In this document: positions 8,601-17,162 of the stretch, in pieces
How positions within the stretch are numbered: the first letter of the stretch is position 1
Layout: each line of letters begins with the position of its first letter
Origin: Prolixibacteraceae bacterium
GTDB taxonomy: Bacteria > Bacteroidota > Bacteroidia > Bacteroidales > Prolixibacteraceae
DNA: 64,000 nucleotides
NCBI GenBank assembly: GCA_021740385.1
Contig: JAIOZY010000003.1
Location: 62,001-126,000 of the forward strand
Direction of reading: 5' to 3'
Notes under the pieces: model-generated
Told to the model about the DNA's origin: nothing
What the model saw: the letters and a program-made list of their open reading frames with translations, nothing else
The model's database searches: none
Made by a program: the position numbers and the translations under genes

Positions 8601-10065
8601 GGCTGAAGTGAAAACACACGTCGACATCATGGAACGAAACGGCAAACGGATGTTGAAACTACTTAACCAACTTCTCGATTTCAGAAAAATTCAGAAGAAA
8701 AAGATGGATTTACAAATTGAGGCGATCGACCTTAGCGGTTTTGTAAATGAAATTTACGAGCAGTTTTTGCCCATTGCACACCACAAACAAATCGATTTCA
8801 AACTAATTAAACCCAATAAGAAAATCACCGTTTTTGCCGACCCGAATAAATTCGATTCCGTCGTTTTCAATATCCTTTCGAATGCCTTTAAATACACTCC
8901 TGAAAAGAAAAAAATTACCGTTGAGATTTTTAACCCGGCAAATGATTATGTCGATATTGACATTACCGATGAAGGCTCCGGCATTTCGAAAGAAAAGCTT
9001 TCATTCCTTTTCCAACGCTTTACACCCCTTTCGGCTGGCGACAACCAACTAAACGGAACCGGCATTGGGCTTTCGCTTGCCTACGAAATAATGAAACTTC
9101 ACAAAGGAGACATTCTGGTTGAGAGCGAAGAAGGAAACGGTGCAAAATTCAAAATAAGGTTGCTAACCGGTACAACACATTTCGAAAATGCCGAAATTCA
9201 TACCGGCCATGAAGGCAAATACCGGCATCGCTCACCCGACGAGGAAGATGAAAAATTGCCTGAAAATGAACCTTATTGCGATGGATCAGAAAAACAACCC
9301 CTGGCCCTGGTTATTGAAGATAACCCCGAAGTGCTGATGTACATTGCCAATTGCCTGAAAGAACATTTCAGGGTAGAAAAAGCCATTGATGGCACCGAAG
9401 GGCTTGACAAACTAACCGTAATGCATCCCGATATCATCATTACCGATGTGATGATGCCCAAAAAAGATGGTATTGAATTCACCCTCGAACTGAAAGCCAA
9501 TTTTGAAACCTCGCATATCCCGGTAATTATGCTCACGGCTAAATCGAATATTGCCGACCAGGTTATGGGTATTGAAGCCGGGGCTGAGGCATATATTTTA
9601 AAACCATTTAACTCGACCTATTTGCGGGCTGTTGCACTTAACTTTATTAAACAGCGCGAAGCCGTAATTCGCAAATACCGCGACAAAGCCGTGCTCGATT
9701 CGTACAATGCCAAAATATCGAGCCGCGACGACCAGTTCCTGAAAGAAATTTTTTCAATTATTGAGGAACACTTAACCGATTCATCGTTCAATGTTGAACA
9801 TTTGATTGACTACTCGAAATACAGCCGTACCGTGATGTACAATAAAATAAAAGGACTGCTGGGCGTAACCCCTGTCGACCTGGTGCGGCAGTTACGTTTA
9901 AAACACGCGGCCATGTTGTTTACCCGTAAAGGGCACAAAATATCGGAAGCAGCCTATGCCAGCGGCTTCAACGACCCCAAATACTTCAGGAAATGCTTCA
10001 AAAATTTTTACGGCATGTCGCCAACCGAGTATATGAAATCGGGCCAATGGGAAACGGCAGAATGA
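5677..10065 (+). CDS. Hybrid two-component system regulator (beta-propeller sensor, kinase, receiver, AraC)
   Basis: This HTCS protein has about 1462 residues and fuses sensor, kinase and transcription factor in one chain. A signal peptide (ending TAFA) is followed by about 14 Reg_prop blades (xxIWIGTxxGL repeats) forming two periplasmic propellers. A Y_Y_Y domain follows (NRYSFILENFENEW, then LSPGSYVFKVKA), and then a membrane helix near 910. The HisKA box is FFTNISHEIRTPLTLILG (His near 956). The HATPase has DEGSGIS and GTGIGLSLAYEI. The receiver has PDIIITDVMMPKKDG (phospho-Asp near 1257), and an AraC HTH ends the chain. In Bacteroidota these proteins sense an oligosaccharide and activate the adjacent polysaccharide locus, here the divergent GH105-like operon. 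Possible starts are GTG 5656, ATG 5677 and ATG 5698; I chose 5677 because it gives a charged signal-peptide N-region. Confidence 0.95.
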   Translation: MRGAGIIMTVLFSIFLKTAFANPVEIERFEHIDSKQGLSQNNVLSMYCDHLGFIWFGTMDGLNRYDGYNFEIIKSETGKKNVLTHNRISQIWEDKSDMLWVKTYDGYYHYYIRETGGFITFPDYQQSIEKKNSVISCFTEGVTGEIWMGTTNSGFYHLTFNSEDKRYNAKQFTASEPGSVSNNSISFIENGEKENVWIGTKNGLNLYNSETSTFQTFHTGYNFSCAATKNNQVYFGTLSGGLFRYNNSTALFEVLPGKLSKKNIRETGLLEISGNNLLIGTPNRGLLVYNFNTDSLLTFDRFGLNIRQIFIDSYGLLWIKTEHFGLVKIDLKEGKSKHFDLIEKEKQTIIDDERPYIYEDQQRNLWIGIHGGGLALYDRANDSLVFYRNDPLSDKTLSSDFVHCIAEDKSGLLWVGTGQFNGGANKVIYANPSFKQIKPCENITNLADNVIRCVFEDSNRNIWMASKSGSVYIYNPDLTLKKAFENFHLVKKDVPGYNVYCIMEDHEGYIWMGTKGGGVFVSKNTITKGSRFYSNLSFNQYTAIKGDSLSLTNNNVYSLLEDPFNNVWIGTYGGGISKVISRTANRLTCMQITTQNSNLSSNDVRYLFLDSRGLLWIATGFGLNVATPVQTASVPVFDSFFYDPASENSISYNDVIHIFEDSKRQLWFGTFGGGVSLLKKYNGPASSFIRLNVEKGLVNDAVFSILEDESGKIWMGTESGISSYLPARLLFENYDVNSGLFSENFCENSCCSLSSGNLMFGSISGALLIMPENIEKTLYAPPVVITNFQLNNRDVDITDPQSPINQRIETLDEIVLKHNQSSFSFEYAALSFFAPGQNRYSFILENFENEWNNVGIQRKSTYTNLSPGSYVFKVKAANWDGAWNEIPRQVKITITPPWWASIYAYIAYIVITIVLLDVARRIFLKYYRMQNDLKVERRVNDIKLQFFTNISHEIRTPLTLILGPIDDIKSIKKLPAEVKTHVDIMERNGKRMLKLLNQLLDFRKIQKKKMDLQIEAIDLSGFVNEIYEQFLPIAHHKQIDFKLIKPNKKITVFADPNKFDSVVFNILSNAFKYTPEKKKITVEIFNPANDYVDIDITDEGSGISKEKLSFLFQRFTPLSAGDNQLNGTGIGLSLAYEIMKLHKGDILVESEEGNGAKFKIRLLTGTTHFENAEIHTGHEGKYRHRSPDEEDEKLPENEPYCDGSEKQPLALVIEDNPEVLMYIANCLKEHFRVEKAIDGTEGLDKLTVMHPDIIITDVMMPKKDGIEFTLELKANFETSHIPVIMLTAKSNIADQVMGIEAGAEAYILKPFNSTYLRAVALNFIKQREAVIRKYRDKAVLDSYNAKISSRDDQFLKEIFSIIEEHLTDSSFNVEHLIDYSKYSRTVMYNKIKGLLGVTPVDLVRQLRLKHAAMLFTRKGHKISEAAYASGFNDPKYFRKCFKNFYGMSPTEYMKSGQWETAE

Positions 10066-10424
10066 AAATGTTTTTTGTCAATACCGAATATGAAAGGAAA
10101 CCTGTAATTTGATGTTTCTCACCGAAAAACCCATTAATTTTATTCACTTCACAAAAACCGCTTCTCAAATCCTGTTTCTTGTTTTTAGAATAGTAGTGTT
10201 GTGTCAATAATTATCAAACTCATCGTAATGTGCATAATAGGTGACACTTGAGTGTAAAAATTGTAATAATGATTTAAATTTTTTGCCACGAATATACGAT
10301 TTTGGCAATTCTCATTGCAATGCCGTCAGGCATGATCTTATTTTGTACCCGGTGTGTTCAACCGAGGGAGGGGCAAACAAAAAAAACGGGAATGTCCTAA
10401 CCATGGAGCATTTGAATACGCACC
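10066..10424. other. Gene-free intergenic stretch (convergent gene ends)
   Basis: These 359 bases lie between the 3' end of the hybrid regulator and the 3' end of the NtrY-like kinase. I see no convincing ORF. A weak inverted repeat (gtgtca ... tgacac, 10200-10247) and a 5-bp hairpin (atgcc-gtca-ggcat near 10319-10332) are present. No strong T-tract terminator is visible. Confidence 0.5.
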
Positions 10425-13400
10425 TTACTTCCCGGCCAGCGGCATTTTAATGTAAAACGTAGTGCCTTTGCCTTCTTCCGAATCGAACCATATTTCGCCG
10501 CCAAAGCTGTCGGTAATGTTTTTGGTAATGGCCAGCCCCAGGCCGGTACCACTTGTTTTTGTTGTAAAGTTGGGCATAAAGATCCGCTCTTTTAACGAAG
10601 CAGGTATCCCTTTACCATTATCGGCCACTTCGATAACCACATGATCTTTTTCACGTTGCAACGAAAAAGTAATTCGCCCTTTCCGGTTTTCGGGTATGGC
10701 CTGCTGAGCGTTTTTTATCAGGTTTATCATGGCTCTCGAAAACTGCTCCTTGTCGGCATTTACCTCAATGTTTTCAGCACCTTCAAAACGGGTTTCAAAC
10801 CTGCAACCATCCGTATAGTCGTACAACCCCACAATTTCGCTGAGTTTTTGCACAAGGTTAAACCGTTCGTTGTGGGCACGAGGCATTTTGGCAAAGTTCG
10901 AAAACTCGGTGGCAATGGCCGAAAGGTTTTGAATTTGTTCAATCAGGGTTTTGGTAACTTTATCGAGTGTTTGTTTGTATTCTTCACTGTCATTGGGTCT
11001 CGACCGTTGCAAAAACTGGATGTTCAGTTTCATCGGGGTAAGTGGGTTCTTTATCTCGTGGGCAATTTGGCGGGCCATTTCACGCCAGGCTGTTTCGCGT
11101 TCCGAGCGCGCCAGAAGGTCGGCACTTGCCGCCAGCTCTTCAACTTTGTTGTTATACTCGAGCACCAGGGCGCCAATTTCATCGTTCGAAGTATATCTTA
11201 TAGGTAAAGGGTTTTTCCCCAGTTGAACGTTTTGGAGGTTGTCGCGAATCAGCTTCAGTGGCCCGGTTATTTTTGCTGAAATGAAATAGGCAACCAGGAT
11301 GCTGGCCAGCAACAGGAACACGTAAATGTTGATAAATGCCAGAATAAAGGTGGTAATTTGCTGGCTGAACGCTTTTTGCTGCATAAAATATGGCAGGTTA
11401 AGGTAGCCGGTTTCTTCACCCATTTCATTCAGTACCGGGACATAGGCCGACAGGTATTTCATTTTCGAAATGTTTTCGTTGTGCAAATACCGGGGCAACC
11501 TGAACAGGGTCATGTTCATCAGCGCTTTGTTGTTCATCATGGGCGAAATGAGCCCTTTTTCAAAAATTTCGGGGCGCGATGTTGCCATAAGGTTACCGTT
11601 CAGGTCGTACAAATGAATATCGGTGCGGAAGACATCCGATAAATGAATCAGTTCGTAAGTAATGTATTCATTACTGTTTTCCAGGGGTTCACCAATGTTT
11701 TCAAGAACGTTTTCAACTTCAATCGATACAGAATTCATCCGCTCAATCAACTCTTTTTGATGATTGGTGCGGTATTGAGTAACAATATAAAAAATTGTAC
11801 CACCGCCAATAATGAGCAATGAAACGATTACAATGCCAATAATTGAGTACTGTATTTTCTTTTGCAGCGAGGGTTCCCTTTTTGAAAAAACTTCGCCGGG
11901 ACGCGATGCCAGGGTCAACACCATTACCAGGATAAAAAAGAAAATGAAAATGTATGGAAACGAGATGAGGTAATCGAAAAACGTAACATATTCACGGCTG
12001 ACCAAAATGTAATTTCCTTCACCATAGCCATAAATGCAATGATCGTGTCCGCTCCATTTTCTAAAACGTATTCCATCATTTTGCAGCTCGTAGGTTTCGG
12101 CTGTAAGTGCATACACAAACTTACCGCCGCGGTCGACCAATTCACCGTTGCTGTATTTTGCGAACGAGAAATGATCTTTAAAGCGGTTTTCGAACGAGTT
12201 CCCGGGGATAAGCAGCTCGGGGAAACCGGCACCTTCCGATAACAATTTCGAATTGAGTTCGATATAGAGATTTAATGGAAATTCAACTTCATATTTAAAC
12301 TCACCAAAGTAGGTTATCCGCCCGTTGGAATTATCCATGAAATAGAAATTCGTCCCTGCAATCGGGGAGCCTTTATCTTCGATCATCTCTTTGAAAAACG
12401 GGAAACAAGACCGGGTAATATTCCCGGGTTGAATGAGCAGGCTGTCGAATTCGTAGCAAACGGTAGTCTGGAAATCATACTCCCTGAAATAGCCATCGAA
12501 ATGTTTTTTCCGCATGTACGCTTCAATATTTTCAAACGGTGGCATCAAAAGGTCTTTAAGCTGAAAATCAGCTTCTATTTCAGCATCAATATCGCGTAAA
12601 AATAGTTCGGCAGTCGGGTCGTGTTCGGCCGACAAATTTATGGCCATGGTTTCCTGTACCTTGTTTTCGTGTTGTTTAACAAACCTGAAAAGCAGCGATA
12701 AGGTAAAAAGGGTAAAAAAGAAAACAATTATCACACCAAGCGTCAGCCTGTGCGACAACAACCCTTTGCGGTTAATAACGATTCCGGTACCTGCAATGAA
12801 ATAAAAAAACAGGTTTAACCTCAACTTTTGCGATGGTTCGGTTAACAGGCATAGTACCGCAAGCCCTGCAAATACAATTGTTAAAAGCAAAAAAAGTTTT
12901 CGGCTGGTAACGTGTTTGCGGAAAACCTGGATGAATTTTGTGATTAGTAATAAAAAAGCAAGTAATAGCAGCCCCAGTGAAAGGAAGCCATAAAAACTGA
13001 AAATGGTAAGATACTCAATGCGGTACATGGCAAATGATATGCCCGAATTCATCACCAACGTGTAAAATAAATAACGGACGAATACAAAAAAAACACCGAG
13101 GATCAGGAACCCGGTTAACAGACTAATGGTATTATAAAACGGGTTTGCTTTAATTCTTTCGGGAAGTTCAAATATCCGGTAAAACAAAACTGCCCAGTAA
13201 AACATAAACAGGCAAAATAACAGGAAATTCCCTAACGACGGCCAGAAGGAAGTGTAGGCAAACCACCGGGGCGAAAAAAGGCTTAACTGGTATATACTGT
13301 GGGGAAACTTCAGGTAGTTAACCAGGCAGTATAGGCCCAGGGTAACAATTAAAAGTACAAGTAGTTTTAATAGCGGGAAACGGTGAAGTGAATGGGCTGT

Positions 13401-14084
13401 AACCCGGTAGAGAACCCAAAACAGCATGATTAAGGCCAACAGGTAAAGCAAAGCCGGAATGTAAAGCATGGAGTAAGGGCAGTTGGTGTTCCCGGGGCTC
13501 AGGGCAAAAAGGAAATTGTTGTTTGCATCGTTAACCGGGAATAATCCTTCCGAAGTTTTTACATGAACTCCATAGTCATCCGGAAGCCCAAACCCACGTG
13601 CAAACCTACTGCTTAAATAATCATTGTCAATTGGATATTCGTGTTTTATAAGGATGAGGGCATGAATCAAACAGGGGTTCTTTTTCTGAATAGAATGGAG
13701 GTACCAACCATTGGGAAGTTTGAGCAGCCCTGTTTCTGAATTTCCTATTAATTGCGGAAAAGCAATGGCGTGGTCGCTCCAGTATGCAATTGAATCGGCA
13801 CGGGTTACAACAAGGCCAATACCTTCATTGTCAAAAAAGTTGTCATAGCCAAGTGTTTCAAAAAGCATTTTACCGGTTAAAGAATCGGCAAAGTCAAATT
13901 TTGCTGAAACTTCGGCTAACAGGTCTTCGGCCCGGTTTTGTTTGTCCCTCAATTTTTCCGCAAAATTTTTTAGCACCCGTTGCTGTTGCGCTTCACTGAA
14001 AAGCATTTTTTCGGAAATAACCGAAAGCCCCAAAAAAACAATCAGCAAAATAAGCGGCGTACGTATGTTTTGTATGAGTTTCAC
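10425..14084 (-). CDS. Very large multi-pass sensor histidine kinase, NtrY-like
   Basis: The product has 1219 residues. The N-terminal half has a signal-anchor helix, an extracytoplasmic segment, and a block of about eight hydrophobic helices between roughly residues 210 and 470. A second extracytoplasmic region follows, then a helix near 715-735, a Cache-like region, a helix near 905-925 and HAMP (KLIRDNLQNVQLG). The kinase core is clear: REMARQIAHEIKNPLTPMKL (His near 1010), an N-box around NLIKNAQQAIPE, VADNGKGIP and GTGLGLAITKN. HEIKNPLTP followed by FSNFAKMP is characteristic of the NtrY family. No response regulator lies beside it. The start is GTG at 14084, with AAAGGCAC upstream. The gene begins 13 bases after rlmH and is probably cotranscribed with it. 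The signal sensed is unknown. Confidence 0.9.
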   Translation of the reverse strand: MKLIQNIRTPLILLIVFLGLSVISEKMLFSEAQQQRVLKNFAEKLRDKQNRAEDLLAEVSAKFDFADSLTGKMLFETLGYDNFFDNEGIGLVVTRADSIAYWSDHAIAFPQLIGNSETGLLKLPNGWYLHSIQKKNPCLIHALILIKHEYPIDNDYLSSRFARGFGLPDDYGVHVKTSEGLFPVNDANNNFLFALSPGNTNCPYSMLYIPALLYLLALIMLFWVLYRVTAHSLHRFPLLKLLVLLIVTLGLYCLVNYLKFPHSIYQLSLFSPRWFAYTSFWPSLGNFLLFCLFMFYWAVLFYRIFELPERIKANPFYNTISLLTGFLILGVFFVFVRYLFYTLVMNSGISFAMYRIEYLTIFSFYGFLSLGLLLLAFLLLITKFIQVFRKHVTSRKLFLLLTIVFAGLAVLCLLTEPSQKLRLNLFFYFIAGTGIVINRKGLLSHRLTLGVIIVFFFTLFTLSLLFRFVKQHENKVQETMAINLSAEHDPTAELFLRDIDAEIEADFQLKDLLMPPFENIEAYMRKKHFDGYFREYDFQTTVCYEFDSLLIQPGNITRSCFPFFKEMIEDKGSPIAGTNFYFMDNSNGRITYFGEFKYEVEFPLNLYIELNSKLLSEGAGFPELLIPGNSFENRFKDHFSFAKYSNGELVDRGGKFVYALTAETYELQNDGIRFRKWSGHDHCIYGYGEGNYILVSREYVTFFDYLISFPYIFIFFFILVMVLTLASRPGEVFSKREPSLQKKIQYSIIGIVIVSLLIIGGGTIFYIVTQYRTNHQKELIERMNSVSIEVENVLENIGEPLENSNEYITYELIHLSDVFRTDIHLYDLNGNLMATSRPEIFEKGLISPMMNNKALMNMTLFRLPRYLHNENISKMKYLSAYVPVLNEMGEETGYLNLPYFMQQKAFSQQITTFILAFINIYVFLLLASILVAYFISAKITGPLKLIRDNLQNVQLGKNPLPIRYTSNDEIGALVLEYNNKVEELAASADLLARSERETAWREMARQIAHEIKNPLTPMKLNIQFLQRSRPNDSEEYKQTLDKVTKTLIEQIQNLSAIATEFSNFAKMPRAHNERFNLVQKLSEIVGLYDYTDGCRFETRFEGAENIEVNADKEQFSRAMINLIKNAQQAIPENRKGRITFSLQREKDHVVIEVADNGKGIPASLKERIFMPNFTTKTSGTGLGLAITKNITDSFGGEIWFDSEEGKGTTFYIKMPLAGK

Positions 14085-14097
14085 TAAGTGCCTTTTT

Positions 14098-14571
14098 TTA
14101 TTTATGATGATAGGGCTCTCCCTTAATTATGGTCATGGCCCGGTAAAGTTGTTCCAAAAAAATAAGCCGCACCATTTGGTGCGAAAAGGTCATTTTTGAA
14201 AGGGCAATTTTCTCCTTTGCCATCGCGTGGACTTTTTCGGAAAAACCATACGGCCCGCCAACAGCAAAAACCATGCTACGTGTTCCGGCAATCATTTTCT
14301 GCTCCATAAAACGGGCAAATTCTTCAGAGGTGAAAAGTATCCCGTTCTCATCGAGCAATATCAGATCATCGGTTGGTTTTATCTGGCCAATAAGCAACTC
14401 CCCTTCTTTTTCTTTTTGTTGTTCACACGATATTTTCCGTGTGTTTTTTAACGCCGGTACAACAACTTCGGAAAATGGAAGGTAATGTTTTAAGCGCTTA
14501 CGGTATTCTTCCATTCCTTTCTGAAGGTATGATGCTTCGGTTTTGCCTGTTTCAAGTAAGGTAATTTTCAT
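14098..14571 (-). CDS. rlmH: 23S rRNA (pseudouridine1915-N3)-methyltransferase RlmH
   Basis: The product has 157 residues, the normal length for this SPOUT-fold enzyme, which methylates pseudouridine 1915 in helix 69 of 23S rRNA on assembled ribosomes using S-adenosylmethionine. The SAM-binding loop is FAVGGPYG (GGPYG at 105-109). The signature C-terminus reads TFSHQMVRLIFLEQLYRAM and ends GEPYHHK. It is the first gene of a leftward pair with the giant sensor kinase (13-base gap). Confidence 0.97.
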   Translation of the reverse strand: MKITLLETGKTEASYLQKGMEEYRKRLKHYLPFSEVVVPALKNTRKISCEQQKEKEGELLIGQIKPTDDLILLDENGILFTSEEFARFMEQKMIAGTRSMVFAVGGPYGFSEKVHAMAKEKIALSKMTFSHQMVRLIFLEQLYRAMTIIKGEPYHHK

Positions 14572-14845
14572 CTGTTTAAAATTTTTAGTTTTCTGCCCTT
14601 TTTTCTAATTATGAGGTGAAATTACAAATTAACCCGCGTTATTCCACAAGGGAGAAAACGAATTGCATATATATTTTGGGAAATTTGCACGTTTTTTGTT
14701 AGTCTTTTCCTTCTGAAATTTTTGGGGTTATTTTTGAATATTTAAAAAAATGAACCGCATTTTAAAGATTAATGTGTAATTTCAGCATTTGAACCGCTGT
14801 TAAACAATTTCAGGGTTTAAGCTGCGGTTACTAAAAAAGAAAAGG
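14572..14845. promoter_or_regulatory. Divergent promoter region between rlmH and the DUF4783 gene
   Basis: This is an AT-rich spacer of 274 bases. On the plus strand TATTTTTG (14729-14736) matches the Bacteroidota -7 element TAnnTTTG and would give a 5' UTR of about 100 bases to the gene at 14846. No TTTG -33 element lies at the expected distance. No ORF is seen. Confidence 0.4.
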
Positions 14846-15235
14846 ATGGGTAAGAAATTAATATTCAGTGTGTTTTTATTTTTTCTGTCGGCAGGGAGTG
14901 TAGTTGCACAAATCCCCGACGACATCATTCTTAGCCTCAAATCGGGCAATTCGGCCGAACTTGCCAAACATTTTAACCAAAACGTTGAACTGGTTGTGCT
15001 CGATACCGAGAACGTATACAGCAAAGCACATGCCCGGCAAGTCCTTCACGATTTTTTCGGGAAAAACAAACCGGTTTCATTTCATATTATCCATAAAGGG
15101 GGCAAAGGCGATTCAATCTATGCCATTGGCACCCTGAAAACCGAAAACGGCCAGTTCAGGGTCTATTTTTTGATAAAAACAATCAACAACATTCCGTTTA
15201 TACACCAACTGAGAATTGAACAACAGTCGGAATAA
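14846..15235 (+). CDS. DUF4783 family exported protein
   Basis: The product has 129 residues with a signal peptide (LFFLSAGSVVAQ). The mature part reads IPDDIILSLKSGNSAELAKH, then FNQNVELVV and a segment ending LIKTINNIPFIHQLRIE. It fits the small NTF2-like DUF4783 family of Bacteroidota, which has no known function. It is probably periplasmic. It lies 31 bases upstream of the BrkB-family gene and may share its transcript. Confidence 0.85.
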   Translation: MGKKLIFSVFLFFLSAGSVVAQIPDDIILSLKSGNSAELAKHFNQNVELVVLDTENVYSKAHARQVLHDFFGKNKPVSFHIIHKGGKGDSIYAIGTLKTENGQFRVYFLIKTINNIPFIHQLRIEQQSE

Positions 15236-15266
15236 GTATAAAAACCGTTGGCTTACGGCGTAAAAA

Positions 15267-16202
15267 ATGAAGATCAAACGATGGTACCGGCATAATGTAC
15301 TCCGAAGGTTAATTCCCGTTATACGCTGGGCACAAAAAGTAACATTGCCCGGTTTTGATAAGATACCCATTTACTACGTGGGGCTTTATTTCATAAGGGG
15401 CATAAAAAACGGTGCAATTAATACCCGGGCATCGGCCGTTGCATTTAACCTTTTCCTGGCCATGTTCCCGGCAATTATATTCATATTCACACTTATCCCA
15501 ATCATACCGGTCGAAAATTTTCAGGTTGAGTTATTACTACTGATCGAGTCAATCGTTCCCGAAAGCGCATACGGTTCCATTCAGAAAACCATTGAAGACA
15601 TCATTACAATTCCCCACGGCGGGCTGCTTTCGGTGGGTTTTTTCCTGGCCCTTTTGTTTTCAACCAACGGTATTGTCTCGCTTATTCAGGGCTTTAACGC
15701 ATCGGTACATGTTAACGACACCCGTAGCTGGATCGAACTCAGGGGTATATCGCTTTTGCTTATTATTATAATTTCCCTGCTGGTAACCACGGCCATTATA
15801 CTCATAATGCTTACCCAAACCTTTTTAAACCTGTTGGTCGATAATGGTTTTATGGACAAGGCCTTTACATATTACCTGGTTACTTCGGGTAAGTGGATTG
15901 TGATTATTGCCTTGTTCTATTTTGCCTATTCGTTTCTGTATTACCTGGGACCGGCAAAGAAGAGCAAATACCGCTTTATTTCAGCGGGAAGCTCACTCGC
16001 CACGTTCCTGTCCATTATTGTTACACTGGGGTTCGGTTTTTTTATCGACCATTTCGGGCGCTATAATGCATTATACGGATCAATAGGTACGCTGCCGGTA
16101 ATCATGTTAATGCTCTTTTTAAATTGCGTTGCGCTAATTGTTGGTTTTGAATTGAATATAGGTATAGTTACCGCCCGCAGAATGACAAAAAAAGGGAGGT
16201 AA
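15267..16202 (+). CDS. YihY/BrkB-family inner-membrane protein
   Basis: The product has 311 residues. After a basic N-terminus and an amphipathic segment, six hydrophobic helices run from about residue 45 to 300. Family features include NTRASAVAFNLFLAMFPAII near the first helix, FFLALLFSTNGI, and the C-terminal YNALYGSIGTLPVIMLMLFL with FELNIGI. The family was once annotated as ribonuclease BN. Its members are integral membrane proteins of uncertain function, and a transport role is only suspected. Confidence 0.93.
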   Translation: MKIKRWYRHNVLRRLIPVIRWAQKVTLPGFDKIPIYYVGLYFIRGIKNGAINTRASAVAFNLFLAMFPAIIFIFTLIPIIPVENFQVELLLLIESIVPESAYGSIQKTIEDIITIPHGGLLSVGFFLALLFSTNGIVSLIQGFNASVHVNDTRSWIELRGISLLLIIIISLLVTTAIILIMLTQTFLNLLVDNGFMDKAFTYYLVTSGKWIVIIALFYFAYSFLYYLGPAKKSKYRFISAGSSLATFLSIIVTLGFGFFIDHFGRYNALYGSIGTLPVIMLMLFLNCVALIVGFELNIGIVTARRMTKKGR

Positions 16203-16519
16203 CCTTTCAACTTAAACAAGTATCGGGTACCCCCCACCTAACCCGGAATTAGAGCTTTCGGGAACACGGGTTAAGCATTTTTTCTGATATATCATTTTTG
16301 ATATTAAATGACATGGTTATTGAAAAAAGGTTGCAGCAGATAACATGAATTAAATTCCAAAATGCAAATTCCAAATTCCAAAAAAATAAATTCCCCGCTT
16401 TCTCTGCTCGTTCGCCCTCGAAAGAAATCGGGGTTCCGGCGACACGTGGAAAAGCTACGGACACCTATACTTCAGCGACAGCCTGTGGGTAAGCAAAAAC
16501 CAAAAAATATCTTTGTGCC
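16203..16519. other. Gene-free stretch with degenerate repeats and a possible ORF remnant
   Basis: These 317 bases lie between convergent genes. A weak stem (AACCCG 16240-16245 / CGGGTT 16267-16272) followed by ATTTTTTC could terminate the BrkB transcript. Copies of AAATTCC(A) run from about 16350 to 16395. A stretch near 16437-16500 reads GDTWKSYGHLYFSDSLW in one plus frame, which looks protein-like but has no start or extension. Confidence 0.45.
16350..16395. repeat. Degenerate AAATTCC-type direct repeats
   Basis: Within about 45 bases the unit aattcc[a] recurs five times with short spacers (aaattccaaaatgc, aaattccaaattcc, and so on). It looks like a low-complexity intergenic repeat. No protein or mobile element is associated with it. 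Confidence 0.6.
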
Positions 16520-17161
16520 TCAGCGGTTTTTCCGGATCACCATCATCCCGTCGAGCATGGGAAAAAGCACATTTTCAACACGGGGGTCGGCATTAACCAT
16601 GTTGTTGAATTCAATAATGCCCCGGGTTTGCGGGTCGTTTTGCTCGTCGGGGTCAATTACTTTTCCATCCCACAAAATGTTATCGGCAATAATGTACCCG
16701 CCGGGCTTAAGTTTATCGAAAACAAGATTGTAATAGGCCGGATATTCACGTTTGTCAGCATCGAAAAAAACGAGATCGAAAGTTGAATTTAGCGAAGGAA
16801 CAATATCAAAAATATTTCCGTAGTGGCAACTGATCTTGTTTTTTAACCCGGCCTTTTCAATATATTGTGAAGTAATTTCACTCAATTCATCCTGCTGTTC
16901 GATGGTGTGAATTACAGCATTTCCCTCGAGGGCCAGTCCCAAACTGATGGCCGAATACCCGGTATACGTTCCCAGTTCGAGAATACTTTCGGGCCTGATC
17001 ATTTTGCACAACATGTACAAAACTTTTCCCTGGATGTGCCCCGACAACATGCGCGGGTGCACACACTTGAGGTTGGTTTCCCTGTCGAGCGCTTTTAAAA
17101 AATCTTCTTCAGGCCCGGTATGTTCCGATATGTACTGGTTTATAAACCGGTTAAAATCCAT
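16520..17161 (-). CDS. Class I SAM-dependent O-methyltransferase (family 3)
   Basis: The product has 213 residues, typical of the catechol/caffeoyl-CoA O-methyltransferase-like family. Motif I is ESILELGTYTGYSAISLGLA (about 58-77). The metal/substrate region has LVFFDADKREYPAYYNLV and GGYIIADNILWDGKV. The physiological acceptor cannot be read from sequence. The ATG (17161) lies 1 base after the M16 peptidase stop, so the two genes form one unit. Confidence 0.93.
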   Translation of the reverse strand: MDFNRFINQYISEHTGPEEDFLKALDRETNLKCVHPRMLSGHIQGKVLYMLCKMIRPESILELGTYTGYSAISLGLALEGNAVIHTIEQQDELSEITSQYIEKAGLKNKISCHYGNIFDIVPSLNSTFDLVFFDADKREYPAYYNLVFDKLKPGGYIIADNILWDGKVIDPDEQNDPQTRGIIEFNNMVNADPRVENVLFPMLDGMMVIRKNR

Positions 17162-17162
17162 A

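Noticed and set aside
10241-10450. 69-codon plus-strand frame in the intergenic region
   Set aside because: No recognisable protein character and it runs into the 3' end of the convergent kinase gene.
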